From: a marine actinobacterium PHSC20C1
Lineage (GTDB): Bacteria; Actinomycetota; Actinomycetes; Actinomycetales; Microbacteriaceae
Reading direction: 5' to 3'
NCBI GenBank assembly: GCA_000153145.1
Contig: CH672415.1
Coordinates: forward strand, 1,100,419 to 1,164,418
DNA length: 64,000 nucleotides
A program made the translations under genes and the position numbers. The notes beneath the pieces are model-generated. The model had not been told where the DNA came from and did not search any database. It was given only the letters and a program-made list of their open reading frames with translations. Positions 9,065-18,538 of the stretch are shown here, piece after piece; the first letter of the stretch is position 1, and every line of letters starts with the position of its first letter.

Positions 9065-9637
9065 CTAACTCTTTTCTTCTTGGGTCTCAGGTGAATCGTT
9101 CGCGTCGTGCGAGTCTTGCGTTAAATCTTGGAGGCCGGACAACGCTGCCCACCGGGAATCGATAGGTGCTTCATGTTCATGTCCTGGATTATCAAGCAAC
9201 CGAACCCCACACTCAGGGCACAGGCCGAGACAATCTTTCTGACAGACCGGCTGGAACGGTAGTGACAAAACCACCGCATCCCTGACTACAGGTTCCAGGT
9301 CGACGTATTCGTCGATAACCGTGTAGTCGAAAGCTTCGTCCTCAGAATACGCGAAAAGTTCTTGAAACTCGACTTTGACCGGCATCGTGACATCGATGAG
9401 GCATCGAACGCACTCTGCTTTCGCGGTGCCCGACACTTCAATGGCAGCCAAAATGCCGTCATGGAGCGAATCGAAGCGTGCATCAACTTTCAGTTGTGAA
9501 CCTTCGGGAACGGCAATAACGGCATTGCCAAAGGCCTCGGGTACTACTACTTGGAGCTGGAGCTCTCTCATCTCACCTGGACGGTGCATGAGGTCGCGCA
9601 CCAAGACGGCGTACGGGTTCTCGCTGATTCTAGACAC
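9065..9637 (-). CDS. YceD family protein (DUF177)
   Basis: This 190-residue protein belongs to the YceD/DUF177 family, co-encoded with L32 in most bacteria and implicated in rRNA accumulation or ribosome maturation. It has HRPGEMREL near the N-terminus, CVRCL in the middle, [15 protein letters not shown], and a C-terminal [13 protein letters not shown] cysteine cluster. The GTG at 9637 is chosen because it gives the usual family start and lies 8 nt after a TAGAAT box, suggesting a leaderless message. A longer reading from 9736 would cross that promoter. Confidence 0.9.
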   Translation of the reverse strand: MSRISENPYAVLVRDLMHRPGEMRELQLQVVVPEAFGNAVIAVPEGSQLKVDARFDSLHDGILAAIEVSGTAKAECVRCLIDVTMPVKVEFQELFAYSEDEAFDYTVIDEYVDLEPVVRDAVVLSLPFQPVCQKDCLGLCPECGVRLLDNPGHEHEAPIDSRWAALSGLQDLTQDSHDANDSPETQEEKS

Positions 9638-9645
9638 GGTCGTCG

Positions 9646-9651
9646 ATTCTA
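9646..9651 (-). promoter_or_regulatory. Leaderless -10 box of the yceD-rpmF-rnc-mutM operon
   Basis: TAGAAT is followed by 8 nt and then the GTG start codon, so transcription would begin at or next to the start codon. No clear -35 box is visible. Confidence 0.6.
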
Positions 9652-9742
9652 CCCCCGCGAACCCCTCCCTGTCGCCCCCAGACAGCGATCGCACAGTGAA
9701 GCGCATTCGCGCATTGGATAGCACCGGCATCCACACCTCAAT

Positions 9743-9748
9743 AGACTG
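9743..9748 (+). promoter_or_regulatory. Possible -10 box for the F420-0 transporter operon
   Basis: TAGACT fits the TAnnnT pattern and faces away from yceD. If used, it would leave an untranslated leader of about 120 nt before the TTG start at 9877. The assignment is tentative. Confidence 0.35.
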
Positions 9749-9876
9749 TGCTCACAGACCCGTGCGCTCGGTATGGCGTGGTTGGCTTGCCCAGATTGGG
9801 GCGGTCGGTCTTCTCGAAACACTTTTCACTTGCTTCGGCGCGCTTTGCGTCGGCATTCGCAGTTTTCGGAGGCCTC

Positions 9877-10854
9877 TTGTCTGTTCTTACTCGCGTCGCG
9901 GTTGTTGCCGGCGTCTCAGCTCTTGCACTCAGCGGATGCGCGGCTGCAGGCCCGCAAACCGCTGCACCCTCCCCGATCGATTCGGCATCTCAGCCGGTCG
10001 CACTGAGCAATTGCGGCTTTGATGTGAGCTTCGATTCGGCACCGGAGCGTGTCATTACGATCAAGTCGTCGACTACCGAGATGCTTCTGGCACTCGGGCT
10101 TGGCGATCGCATTATTGGAACCGCATTCCAGGACGGCCCGGTGCCCGCAGAGTGGGCGACAGCTGCCGCTGCCCTCACCTCGATCGCTGAGCGCGTGCCC
10201 AGCGAAGAAGCCGTGCTCGATTTGGAACCCGATCTCGTCTTCGCAGGCTGGGAATCAACCTTCAGCGCGGATGGTGCTGGCGCGCGCGCCGACCTAACCT
10301 CCCTCGGCATCAATACTTTCGTTGCACCCTCTGCCTGCCAGAGCAGCGGCCAACCGGCCAAATTGAGTTTCGATGATGTCTTCAGCGACATCGAAACGGT
10401 TGCCTCGATCTTCCGCGTAGACGCAAGCGAGCTCATTGCCGATCAGAGCGCTCAACTTGCATCAATTGACGCCAATGGCGCTGGGCGCACTGCGCTCTGG
10501 TTCTCCTCAGGCTCAGACACCCCGTACGTTGGTGCCGGAATTGGCGCACCCCAACTGTTGCTCGAAACCGTTGGTCTCACTAACGTCGCGGCCGATGTCG
10601 ACGCGACGTGGGCTCCGTATAACTGGGAGGCCGTCGTTGATGTCGATCCCGATTTCATTGTGCTCGTGGATGCAGCATGGAACAGCGCCGAAAAGAAGAT
10701 CGGTGTACTGGAGGCGAACCCTGCAACCGCGAACCTCAGCGCTGTGAAGGCTGGTCGTTACCTCGTGGTGCCTTTCGCGGCGAGTGAGGCTGGCGTGCGC
10801 AGCGTTGAGGCCGCGGCAAGCCTGTCGGCTCAGATCGCGGAGCTCGATGGCTAA
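9877..10854 (+). CDS. Putative F420-0 ABC transporter substrate-binding lipoprotein
   Basis: This periplasmic-binding-type lipoprotein of the BtuF/FepB fold (about 325 residues) is the first gene of a three-gene ABC cassette. A TTG start, with CGGAGG 4 nt upstream, gives an ideal lipoprotein signal peptide ending LALSGC with lipidated Cys at about residue 21. The mature part contains ERVITIKSSTTEMLLALG and DLVFAGW, typical of metal-chelate and cobalamin binders. A GTG at 9748 would add 43 residues before the signal peptide and is less likely. The F420-0 assignment rests on the cassette structure and on cofE, fgd and an LLM gene nearby. I recall that such cassettes are described in actinobacteria that keep only cofE of the F420 pathway. 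A corrinoid or siderophore substrate is the alternative. Confidence 0.75.
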   Translation: MSVLTRVAVVAGVSALALSGCAAAGPQTAAPSPIDSASQPVALSNCGFDVSFDSAPERVITIKSSTTEMLLALGLGDRIIGTAFQDGPVPAEWATAAAALTSIAERVPSEEAVLDLEPDLVFAGWESTFSADGAGARADLTSLGINTFVAPSACQSSGQPAKLSFDDVFSDIETVASIFRVDASELIADQSAQLASIDANGAGRTALWFSSGSDTPYVGAGIGAPQLLLETVGLTNVAADVDATWAPYNWEAVVDVDPDFIVLVDAAWNSAEKKIGVLEANPATANLSAVKAGRYLVVPFAASEAGVRSVEAAASLSAQIAELDG

Positions 10855-11857
10855 AGTTTCCCCCTTTGCCCTTGGCTCTGCTCTCGCGATTGCGCTTCTG
10901 GTGTCGATCACGGTTGCGGTGACAATTGGGCCTGCCGAGATCCGATTCGACGAGGTGTGGCGGTCGATCGGTAGCCACCTTGGAATCGGGGTGAGCCCGT
11001 TGACCGAACTGCGCGATGGAATTGTGTGGCAGCTTCGTTTGCCTCGCGTCCTTACGGCTGCTGCTGTTGGTGCTGGCTTGGCGCTCAGTGGTGCGGTAAT
11101 GCAGGCGATCACGCGCAATCCCCTCGCAGATCCGTATCTTTTGGGGTTGTCTTCGGGCGCCGCACTTGGTGCAGTGTCAGTGCTGTTGCTTGGCGCTGCA
11201 GTCTTGTTGCCATTTGCAGCATTTGTGGGGGCGCTGCTCGCACTGACTCTGACTCTGCTGCTCGCTGGTTCTTTGGGCGCCATCACCCCGTCGCGCACGG
11301 TGCTCGCGGGTATTGCGGTTTCCGCTCTCGCCTCAGCAATCACAAGCTTTGTCATTTTCTGGAGCGTTACTGGAGACTCCTACCGCGAGGTTCTTTCGTG
11401 GTTACTTGGTTCACTCAGCGGGGCACGGTGGCCTGCGGTCGCAATCACGATGACGGCCATTATCGTGATCGGAATCCCAGTGATGCTGACGGGGCGACTT
11501 CTCGACTCATTTGCCTTCGGAGACATTCAGGCTGCATCCCTCGGCGTGAATGTCAGCGCGACCCGCTGGGGACTACTCGCAGCAACAGCACTTGTCACGG
11601 GCGCAATGGTGTCTGTGAGCGGTTCAATCGGATTCGTCGGCCTGATCTTGCCGCACGCCGTGCGGCTGCTTGTGGGCGCGGGTCACCGAGCCCTGCTCCC
11701 CCTCAGCGCCCTCCTGGGGGCAGTCTTTTTAGTGTGGGCAGATACTCTCGCCCGCACTCTGTTTGATCCGCGAGAGATTCCGGTGGGGATTGTGACCGCA
11801 ATGATTGGTGCCCCGATCTTTGCCTTCCTGCTCACTCGGCGAAAGAGCTCGACATGA
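10847..11857 (+). CDS. Putative F420-0 ABC transporter permease (FecCD family)
   Basis: This 336-residue integral membrane protein of the FecCD/BtuC family has about ten hydrophobic segments. The family motifs LRLPRVLTAAAVGAGLALSG and NPLADPYLLGLSSGA follow the first membrane segment, and GFVGLILPHAVRLLVG lies toward the C-terminus. The ATG at 10847 overlaps the end of the binding-protein gene by 8 bp, and its own end overlaps the ATPase start by 4 bp (ATGA), so the three are coupled. The proposed substrate, F420-0, is inferred from the cofE/fgd neighbourhood. Confidence 0.8.
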   Translation: MAKVSPFALGSALAIALLVSITVAVTIGPAEIRFDEVWRSIGSHLGIGVSPLTELRDGIVWQLRLPRVLTAAAVGAGLALSGAVMQAITRNPLADPYLLGLSSGAALGAVSVLLLGAAVLLPFAAFVGALLALTLTLLLAGSLGAITPSRTVLAGIAVSALASAITSFVIFWSVTGDSYREVLSWLLGSLSGARWPAVAITMTAIIVIGIPVMLTGRLLDSFAFGDIQAASLGVNVSATRWGLLAATALVTGAMVSVSGSIGFVGLILPHAVRLLVGAGHRALLPLSALLGAVFLVWADTLARTLFDPREIPVGIVTAMIGAPIFAFLLTRRKSST

Positions 11858-12708
11858 CGCGCCCCGAGCCGCACGACGAGCAGCCGCCAGCGGTCACTAC
11901 GAACCAATTCGACCCGAGCAACGATGGTAGGCCGGGCGGGCTCATTGGCGAACGTATTCGCATCACCGCCGACGGAGCACTACTGATTGACAATGTGGAT
12001 TGCACGGTAGCTCGCGGCTCACTCAGCGCACTTGTCGGGCCCAATGGTGCTGGAAAGTCGACGCTGCTGCGGGCACTCACCGCCGTGCAGCTGCCGGCAT
12101 CCGGCACAGTGCATTTTGACGGCGATGACCTACTCGGAATGCCGCGGAGACAGCGTGCGCGGCTTGCTGCGTTCGTTGAGCAGGATGCCACCACCGACTC
12201 AGCGCTTACCGTCGACATGGTGGTCGCCCTTGGGCGGCTGCCCCACCAATCGCTGTGGGAGGCAGACTCGCCTGAGTCCGCTGCCGTCGTTGCCAGCAGC
12301 CTCGATACGGTCGGGATGAATGCATTTCGCGAGCGCGAGTTCCACAGCCTTTCTGGTGGCGAAAAGCAACGAGTGATGTTGGCGCGCGCCCTGGCTCAGC
12401 AACCTCAACTTTTGGCCCTCGACGAGCCAACGAACCATCTCGATATCGCCGCACAGTTGTCGGTGCTTGAGTTGCTCGATCACTTGCGCACCACAGGGGT
12501 GACGGTGCTCGCCGCACTGCACGATCTCTCACTCGCGGCGAGTTATTGTGACCACGTCATCGTGCTTTCCCGTGGTCGCGTCGTGGCCGCGGGTGCAACC
12601 GAGGAAGTGCTGACGGAAGAGCTGATCGCCGAGGTCTACGGGGTTCGGGCCTCCATCATGCGCAACCCTGTGACGGGCAAGCCTGTCATCGGCTATAGCC
12701 CGGCTTAG
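11854..12708 (+). CDS. Putative F420-0 ABC transporter ATP-binding protein
   Basis: This 284-residue ATPase of the FepC/BtuD type has Walker A GPNGAGKST, signature LSGGEKQRVMLARAL, Walker B LLALDEPTNHLD and the switch histidine in LAALHDLSLA. It is translationally coupled to the permease gene through an ATGA overlap. Its TAG stop interlocks with the TAA stop of the converging transglutaminase gene, in a shared TTAG. It would energise uptake of the cofactor precursor proposed for this cassette. Confidence 0.85.
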   Translation: MTRPEPHDEQPPAVTTNQFDPSNDGRPGGLIGERIRITADGALLIDNVDCTVARGSLSALVGPNGAGKSTLLRALTAVQLPASGTVHFDGDDLLGMPRRQRARLAAFVEQDATTDSALTVDMVVALGRLPHQSLWEADSPESAAVVASSLDTVGMNAFREREFHSLSGGEKQRVMLARALAQQPQLLALDEPTNHLDIAAQLSVLELLDHLRTTGVTVLAALHDLSLAASYCDHVIVLSRGRVVAAGATEEVLTEELIAEVYGVRASIMRNPVTGKPVIGYSPA

Positions 12709-14927
12709 CGCTTTCGTTCTATCCGCGTAAAGGCGGTACGAGGCGCCAAGAGCGCACGAATCCGCGAACGCCACGCTGCGGATGCTCGAAGCTGAGCTAG
12801 CGCGGAGGTCACCGCTGCCGGGCGCACGGGTGTCTCTCGCGGGCTGAATGCGGCTGTTTCGACGCTGGCAAGCAAGCTTGTGAGCGCGCTTGTGCCTGTG
12901 ACACCCATTTGCTGCACTAGCTGCTCACTTTGCTGCCGTGGGGTCGCACTGGCACTGAGCTCGAAACCCAAATCGGTGCCGGTGTCACGCACTTCACGCC
13001 ACGCTGCTGAAACGGATCCCCGTGCGACTGCCGACAATCGCATGGCCCGACGAATTGCTCTCACAAGAGCCGGCACCAAAAGCAGGATCGGCAGTGCGAT
13101 GAGCAGCCACCAAAGCGGGGAGGTCGCTACCGTTTCCGGCACTGCGTCGCCCGGCTGTTCATCGAGAGGCAAGTCAGGCCGCGCTCCCGGTGAAGCGCTC
13201 GACGTTGGGGCAGGCGTTGCTGCTGGCTCTGGCTCAGATTCGTCGACATCGGGGGTGCTCGGATCATCCGTGATGCTTTGCGCAAATCTCGGTTCGCTGC
13301 CAACCGAAACGGTTGGCTCGAAGCGAATCCAGCCGATGGTCGGAAAGTACAGCTCTGGCCACGCATGGAGATTATCTGTCGTCACGACGAAGCTGATTTC
13401 GTCAGTGTCCTCGTCAACTCGTTTTTGGCCCGGCGTAAACCCAACAACTACTCGAGCTGGGATGTCGAGAGCGCGAGCCATCGCCGCCATCGCCGACGCA
13501 AAGTGCACGCAGTACCCGCTCTTGGCTGTCAGAAACTCTGCAAGCACTTCTGCACCCGAGCCGTCGTAGTCGTCCGTCAGCGGCGCCTCTTCTGAATAGA
13601 CGAAATCGCCATCCTTGAAAAAGGATTGCAATGCGATTGCCTGATCGAATCGGGTGGCTTCACTGCCCGCTACACGCTGCGCGGTTTCGGCGACAATGCT
13701 CGGCAAAGTTTCGGGCAGCGCAAGGTACCTCTCAAAGCCGTCTGGCAAGGTCGTCGGAGCGGCCGTCAATTGCTCGATCGACGGTGCCGGTGTGATGAAG
13801 GACACTTCATAGGCTTGGTCTCGAGAGTTTGCGCTCACCGTGGAAACACTCAGGCCATCGGACTCCCACATCCAACTACCCGTAAGGCCCGTGATGCTTC
13901 TCGATGCGTACGGCACCGGAAGATATTTACCACGGATGCGCTCGACTTCAATCTGCATCACATTCTCAGTGCGGGGCACTTGTTGGGTGAGTCCCGCTGG
14001 AAGAGCAATAATCTCGACATTGCTACTCGGCGCATCATCCCCCGCTGAGGGCCGCCAGGTATCGTCGTCGAACTCGTCGAGTACAGCAACCCGCAAGTAC
14101 TGGCCATCAGCCTCGGTCGTGTACTTCAACGCGAGCAGCGGCGCATTGCGGCGCAGATCGCTACTCAAGTTGATAATCGGGTTCACTCCCGTTGAGATCA
14201 GTCCTGGTCCAGTGCCAGAGTCCCCACCAGATCCGACGCTCGGCAGCAGTACCGGAACGATAAGGGAGATCACTAATGCTGCTGACACCAGTGGCCACGC
14301 GACTCGCGCACCAAACCGGTGCGAAGCCACCAGCAAGATCGCCACGTACGATACCGCCGTCACTGCAAAAACAAACGCATCGTGCAGCTCGCTGCGCACC
14401 AGACTCGGCACAAGCAACAAGACGAGCAAGGGGATGCCGGTAAGCGCTGGCTTGCGCAAAACGAAAGTCGCAGCATCCATTGCCACGGTCACTGCGACCG
14501 CACCCCAACAGAGCAGAAACACGATTCCGGTATCGGCGTCCGCTGGAAAGCGCTGATTGGCGATCGATTCGTCACCATCACGGGCTAGCTGCGCAAACCG
14601 AGCGAAGGTCTCACCGGTGGGAACCACGCCTGCAATCGCTGTGTCCGCAGCAAACATCACTACCATCAGCGCCCCGGCAGCGAGCATCGCGGCGAGAGAG
14701 CCCAACGCTGCCCGTCGGACGAAACTGCGCACTGCCGTCGCTGCCGCGAAACCGACGAGCACAACAGTCATGAATGGGAACCACCACGCGCCCTCAGTGA
14801 GCACCGCCCCTAAACTGCCTGCCGCAATCCCCACAGCTACGGCCATGGCAGCGCTCAGCGACCACGACCGCACGCGATAGTCATGACGCTCAATGCTGGC
14901 CGCTCGCTCGACCTCAGTGACGCTCAC
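12705..14927 (-). CDS. Transglutaminase-like membrane protein (TgpA type)
   Basis: This 740-residue protein starts with roughly six to seven membrane segments, followed by a large external region with a transglutaminase-like core and a final membrane helix and cytoplasmic tail. The catalytic Cys is in SGYCVHFASAMAAMARAL and the His in NLHAWPELYFPTIGWIRFEPT. A Ser/Pro/Glu-rich linker (DVDESEPEPAATPAPTSS) precedes the last membrane helix. It is the last gene of the MoxR-DUF58-transglutaminase set, whose gene starts 14 bp inside the DUF58 gene. Such trios are widespread in actinobacteria; the cellular role is not well settled. Confidence 0.9.
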   Translation of the reverse strand: MSVTEVERAASIERHDYRVRSWSLSAAMAVAVGIAAGSLGAVLTEGAWWFPFMTVVLVGFAAATAVRSFVRRAALGSLAAMLAAGALMVVMFAADTAIAGVVPTGETFARFAQLARDGDESIANQRFPADADTGIVFLLCWGAVAVTVAMDAATFVLRKPALTGIPLLVLLLVPSLVRSELHDAFVFAVTAVSYVAILLVASHRFGARVAWPLVSAALVISLIVPVLLPSVGSGGDSGTGPGLISTGVNPIINLSSDLRRNAPLLALKYTTEADGQYLRVAVLDEFDDDTWRPSAGDDAPSSNVEIIALPAGLTQQVPRTENVMQIEVERIRGKYLPVPYASRSITGLTGSWMWESDGLSVSTVSANSRDQAYEVSFITPAPSIEQLTAAPTTLPDGFERYLALPETLPSIVAETAQRVAGSEATRFDQAIALQSFFKDGDFVYSEEAPLTDDYDGSGAEVLAEFLTAKSGYCVHFASAMAAMARALDIPARVVVGFTPGQKRVDEDTDEISFVVTTDNLHAWPELYFPTIGWIRFEPTVSVGSEPRFAQSITDDPSTPDVDESEPEPAATPAPTSSASPGARPDLPLDEQPGDAVPETVATSPLWWLLIALPILLLVPALVRAIRRAMRLSAVARGSVSAAWREVRDTGTDLGFELSASATPRQQSEQLVQQMGVTGTSALTSLLASVETAAFSPRETPVRPAAVTSALAQLRASAAWRSRIRALLAPRTAFTRIERKR

Positions 14928-16284
14928 GAATCAGCCTCGATTCCGTGACGAAGAGATTCCACACGTCAGAGACGTCGTCGAAGGACTGCACAGAGATTAC
15001 TTTCCATCCGGCATCTCGCAGTTCGACCGCCAGCGGCTGTCGCTTCGCCGAGCCAAAGCGTTCGCGGTCACCGAAGCCGGAGGTCGGCTCAACAACGAAC
15101 GCAACGGCAAGCACATTGCTCGTTGATTGGCTGACCAAAAAATCAACGGTCTCAGGCTCAGGATTGGCCATGAGAGCGATCACTGGACCGCGTGAAAACG
15201 AACGCGAAGATGGCTCGGCCCACCAGTCTGCAGCCGTCTCGATTGGTGCCAGTGCGGCGAGTCGAGTCAATAGTGCTTGTTCCGCAGACGATCGACGATG
15301 GAGTACCGCGGCATCCGTCAATTGAGATTGCCCTGTCTCAATAATTTGAACCAAAAAGCCTTCACGCCGCAATTGCACAGCCGCCGAAGCCAACATCGCG
15401 ACGACCCACTCGAATCGAGCGCTGTGAGACGGTGAGACGGTGTCGCCCCCGATCGCGTGGAGCACGGTGGCCCGGCTCGCATCGGGATAGCCGTCAATCC
15501 GTGTATCGACTATGATGCGCGCCTCGGGGTAGCTGTGCTGCTCCTCTTGTCGAACCATGAGGCTTCCGTGTCGCGCAGATGCTTTCCAGTGAACTCGGCG
15601 CATCGCATCGCCGCGTCGGTATTCCCGAGTCATTGCGTCATCATCGTCTCCAGCAGAGCGCCGCTGGATGACGCGGGCTTCGCCGTCTCCCGATTGGGCG
15701 ATGAGAGCTGTCGTTGCTAGCCGAGCAACCCTTGGAGTGACAACAAGCGAAGTGACAGAGCCGACGTTCCACGCTCCCCAGGCAAGATCGCAGGGGTCTG
15801 TCGCCTCCACCACGAGCGGACCAACCTCAAAGACTCCTCGTTTTGTCGGGGTCAGCGAATAGCTCAGCTGAGCTGAGCTGCGGGCACTCGCCACACTCGT
15901 TTTGACCGAAAGTCGCGGGAGCCAGCCACTCTCGGTAACCCAGGGCCGCCACGGTAGCGCATCCCGCCAGCGAACCGGCGATGTAGCGCGCCGCGAACGA
16001 TTGTCGACGCGCAACGTGACCGCCGTAGTGCTTCCCGCCTCTACAACCGGAAACGAAAATTGACGCGAAACATTCAACGTAGATTCTCTGGTGCGCACAA
16101 AAAGCAACGCAACTACGGGCAGCGCGATACAGAAGCATCCGACATATAACAAAATCGGCATACTGACCGCATAACCGGCGATCACCGCAACTGCTCCAAG
16201 CACCACAAAGCCAATGCCTCGCCTCGTGAATCGTGCGCCGCCAAGCACAATACGGATCGATCGGCGAAGATCCGCGCGGGGCAT
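14914..16284 (-). CDS. DUF58 domain-containing protein
   Basis: This 456-residue protein has two N-terminal membrane segments and a DUF58 domain, whose signature here reads REYRRGDAMRRVHWKASARHG. DUF58 proteins are encoded beside MoxR AAA+ ATPases and resemble von Willebrand A-type domains; they may be MoxR clients. It lies 9 bp after the MoxR gene and overlaps the transglutaminase gene by 14 bp. Confidence 0.9.
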   Translation of the reverse strand: MPRADLRRSIRIVLGGARFTRRGIGFVVLGAVAVIAGYAVSMPILLYVGCFCIALPVVALLFVRTRESTLNVSRQFSFPVVEAGSTTAVTLRVDNRSRRATSPVRWRDALPWRPWVTESGWLPRLSVKTSVASARSSAQLSYSLTPTKRGVFEVGPLVVEATDPCDLAWGAWNVGSVTSLVVTPRVARLATTALIAQSGDGEARVIQRRSAGDDDDAMTREYRRGDAMRRVHWKASARHGSLMVRQEEQHSYPEARIIVDTRIDGYPDASRATVLHAIGGDTVSPSHSARFEWVVAMLASAAVQLRREGFLVQIIETGQSQLTDAAVLHRRSSAEQALLTRLAALAPIETAADWWAEPSSRSFSRGPVIALMANPEPETVDFLVSQSTSNVLAVAFVVEPTSGFGDRERFGSAKRQPLAVELRDAGWKVISVQSFDDVSDVWNLFVTESRLIRERH

Positions 16285-16293
16285 GACAGTCGC

Positions 16294-17289
16294 CTAAGAA
16301 ACAGCCGCGATCACAGGCACCGGAGTTTCGGCGACAATGCGAGCGATCACATCAGCAATCGAGTGCCCAGAAAGCACCGCTGCAGTATCCCCAGAGTGAC
16401 GGGCTGGGATCATACGATGAGCCAGCACAGTGATCGCCAACTCATCGATGTCGTCAGGCAGCACAAAATCACGACCATCGATTGCCGCGCGTGCCTTCGC
16501 CGCACGAACCAAGTGAAGCGTGGCTCGAGGACTGGCTCCCACACGCACTTCGCGGTCGCGACGAGTCGCCTGCGCGATTGCAACCGCATATTCCTCAACG
16601 GCAGTGCTGACAAATACACGACGTACCTTCGCGATGAGAGCGCGCAGCTGCTCGACCGTCACTACCGGAATCAGCGCATCGAGCGGGCTCGCAGTCTCAC
16701 GGGAGCGCAGCATTGCCAATTCGGCATCGGCGTCGGGGTAACCCATCGAAATTCGCGCCATGAAGCGATCTCGTTGCGCCTCCGGCAACGGATAGGTGCC
16801 CTCCATCTCGATCGGGTTCTGGGTCGCGACCACGATGAACGGACTGACAAGCTCATACGTGTGACCGTCCACGGTCACACTCGATTCGGCCATGCACTCC
16901 AGCAGCGCGGACTGTGTCTTGGGACTTGCACGGTTGATCTCGTCACCGATCACGATGTTCGCAAAGACGGGACCCTTCTTGAACTCGAATTCTCGGGTGT
17001 TTTGGTTGTAGACCGAAACTCCCGTGATGTCGGCTGGAAGCAAATCCGGAGTGAACTGCACTCGAGAGACCGAGCAGTCAACACTGCGTGCCAACGCTCG
17101 AGCAAGCATCGTCTTGCCGACGCCTGGCACGTCTTCAATCAGTAGATGGCCCTCCGCTAGAAGCACAGTCAGAGCGAGCCGCACAGCGTCAGGTTTGCCG
17201 TCGATCACGGTGGATACGCTGCGCACGATGGCATCACAGTGATCGTGGAAAACCTCGTCGGGCATCGCTACGGAAGTATGATCATCCAT
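16294..17289 (-). CDS. MoxR family AAA+ ATPase
   Basis: This 331-residue ATPase of the MoxR subfamily is a putative chaperone for the assembly or activation of the partner DUF58/transglutaminase proteins. It has Walker A EDVPGVGKTMLARALA, Walker B GDEINRASPKTQSALLECM and ATQNPIEMEGTYPLPEAQRDRF split by the usual sensor elements. The ATG at 17289 is chosen; the ATG at 17265 and GTG at 17316 are alternatives, and none has a strong ribosome site. Confidence 0.9.
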   Translation of the reverse strand: MDDHTSVAMPDEVFHDHCDAIVRSVSTVIDGKPDAVRLALTVLLAEGHLLIEDVPGVGKTMLARALARSVDCSVSRVQFTPDLLPADITGVSVYNQNTREFEFKKGPVFANIVIGDEINRASPKTQSALLECMAESSVTVDGHTYELVSPFIVVATQNPIEMEGTYPLPEAQRDRFMARISMGYPDADAELAMLRSRETASPLDALIPVVTVEQLRALIAKVRRVFVSTAVEEYAVAIAQATRRDREVRVGASPRATLHLVRAAKARAAIDGRDFVLPDDIDELAITVLAHRMIPARHSGDTAAVLSGHSIADVIARIVAETPVPVIAAVS

Positions 17290-17315
17290 CTGTCGAGTCT
17301 GCCAGCGCTGAACCA

Positions 17316-17672
17316 CTAGGGCAATTGCTTCCGGTCGCGCAGTTTCTTTTCAAGTTTGCGAATCGTCTCTTGTTTCTGAAAATACTCGATCTCAGCGTCG
17401 ATCTGCGCGAGCTCAGCTTCCGTTGTGCTCGTATCCAGAGGTTGCAGTGCAGCGCGACGTTCGGGCGCACCGAAGCTAGTGAATTCTTTGCCCGGCTGAT
17501 ACTCACGGCCGATTGCGAACCACAGAATGCTGCCAATGAGCGGCAAGAAAATCACGATGAAGATCCACGTGATTTTGCCAAGATTTTTGATGCGCGAGTC
17601 AGCAATCAAGATGATGTCGATGAGCACAGCAATGAGCAGCGCAAAGAATGCGAGCGAAATCAGACTCCCCAT
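17316..17672 (-). CDS. PLDc N-terminal domain membrane protein
   Basis: This 118-residue protein has two membrane helices (about residues 3-22 and 33-52) with the PLDc_N signature LGKITWIFIVIFLPLIGSIL and WFAIGREY. A charged coiled-coil tail (about 80-118) is rich in Glu, Lys and Arg. No phospholipase catalytic HKD motif is present, so it is a stand-alone small membrane protein. It sits between cofE and moxR on the same strand; the link may only be co-transcription. Confidence 0.85.
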   Translation of the reverse strand: MGSLISLAFFALLIAVLIDIILIADSRIKNLGKITWIFIVIFLPLIGSILWFAIGREYQPGKEFTSFGAPERRAALQPLDTSTTEAELAQIDAEIEYFQKQETIRKLEKKLRDRKQLP

Positions 17673-17710
17673 CCGATCAGAATAGATCGAATTACCTCGA
17701 CAGTCGAGTA

Positions 17711-18499
17711 TTAATCTTCTTTAAGATCTGACTCGTCGTGCGCTTCGTCGAAACCGGCAAGCCACGCCTCTTTCGTGCCAAGCCGAAACATGTCGTCGGC
17801 GCCCGAGCGCACGAGCGAGCGAGCCCCAGGCGCATCAAGTTCGGAAACGTGCTGAGCGAGTCCGCGAACCACGGCTACCGGCAGTCCCCCCGCTTTGCCT
17901 TTCACGAGGTCGGTAGCGGCAGCGATCTCGTCGGCGATCGCGGTCACGCTTACCGCGAGCGTACGGCCAGAAGCGTCGCTAGTCCCCCGCAAGTCGTCGA
18001 GCACCCGGATTCCTGCCGCACCGATCGCTATATCGGCCTGCCCTTTGCGCCACGGCCTTCCAACGGTGTCAGTGATCACTATGCCGACGTTCACTCCGAA
18101 CCGCTCCCGCAGTCCAGCGCACAGCTGCAGTGCGGTCGCGTCAGGGTCTAAAGGCAGAATGAGCACGACGCCATCGGGGGTATTGCTTGAGTCAACTCCA
18201 GCGGCAGCCATCACCAGCCCTAGCCGATTCTCGACGATTCGAGTGACCCCGTTGGGGTGCTCACGCGATGCAACGAGACGAACGGTTTCAGCCGTTATTG
18301 CTTGTTCGCGGTCGGCGGCAAGCACCTGACGGCCTTCCGCCTTACTCACGATCTTTGAGGTGACCGTCAGAATATCGCCATCCTCAAGACCACCAGATTG
18401 CTGATCGCCAGAGTCCACAACCAAGGCAGCAGCAATCACGGCTACTAGTTCATCACCAGCGACGATTTCGGGGATGCCGGGCACAGCCCAGGCGCTCAT
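17711..18499 (-). CDS. cofE: Coenzyme F420-0:L-glutamate ligase
   Basis: CofE adds glutamate residues to F420-0 using GTP, making the polyglutamylated cofactor. The 262-residue protein shows the CofE hallmarks [18 protein letters not shown] near the N-terminus, [11 protein letters not shown], and [19 protein letters not shown] in the C-terminal half. It is the stand-alone form, not fused to a nitroreductase-like domain as in mycobacterial FbiB. The ATG at 18499 is chosen; a start 24 nt further upstream is possible. It lies 39 bp downstream of an LLM F420 oxidoreductase gene on the same strand. No cofC, cofD or fbiC is in the window, which fits salvage of imported F420-0. Confidence 0.92.
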   Translation of the reverse strand: MSAWAVPGIPEIVAGDELVAVIAAALVVDSGDQQSGGLEDGDILTVTSKIVSKAEGRQVLAADREQAITAETVRLVASREHPNGVTRIVENRLGLVMAAAGVDSSNTPDGVVLILPLDPDATALQLCAGLRERFGVNVGIVITDTVGRPWRKGQADIAIGAAGIRVLDDLRGTSDASGRTLAVSVTAIADEIAAATDLVKGKAGGLPVAVVRGLAQHVSELDAPGARSLVRSGADDMFRLGTKEAWLAGFDEAHDESDLKED

Positions 18500-18538
18500 T
18501 CTCACGCGTCTAGTCTGCTGCATAGCTCAGCGCGCTCG

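Noticed and set aside
9748-9876. GTG start 43 codons upstream for the F420-0 binding protein
   Set aside because: It would place a long polar and basic segment ahead of a complete lipoprotein signal peptide. The TTG at 9877 has a ribosome site and gives a standard signal sequence.
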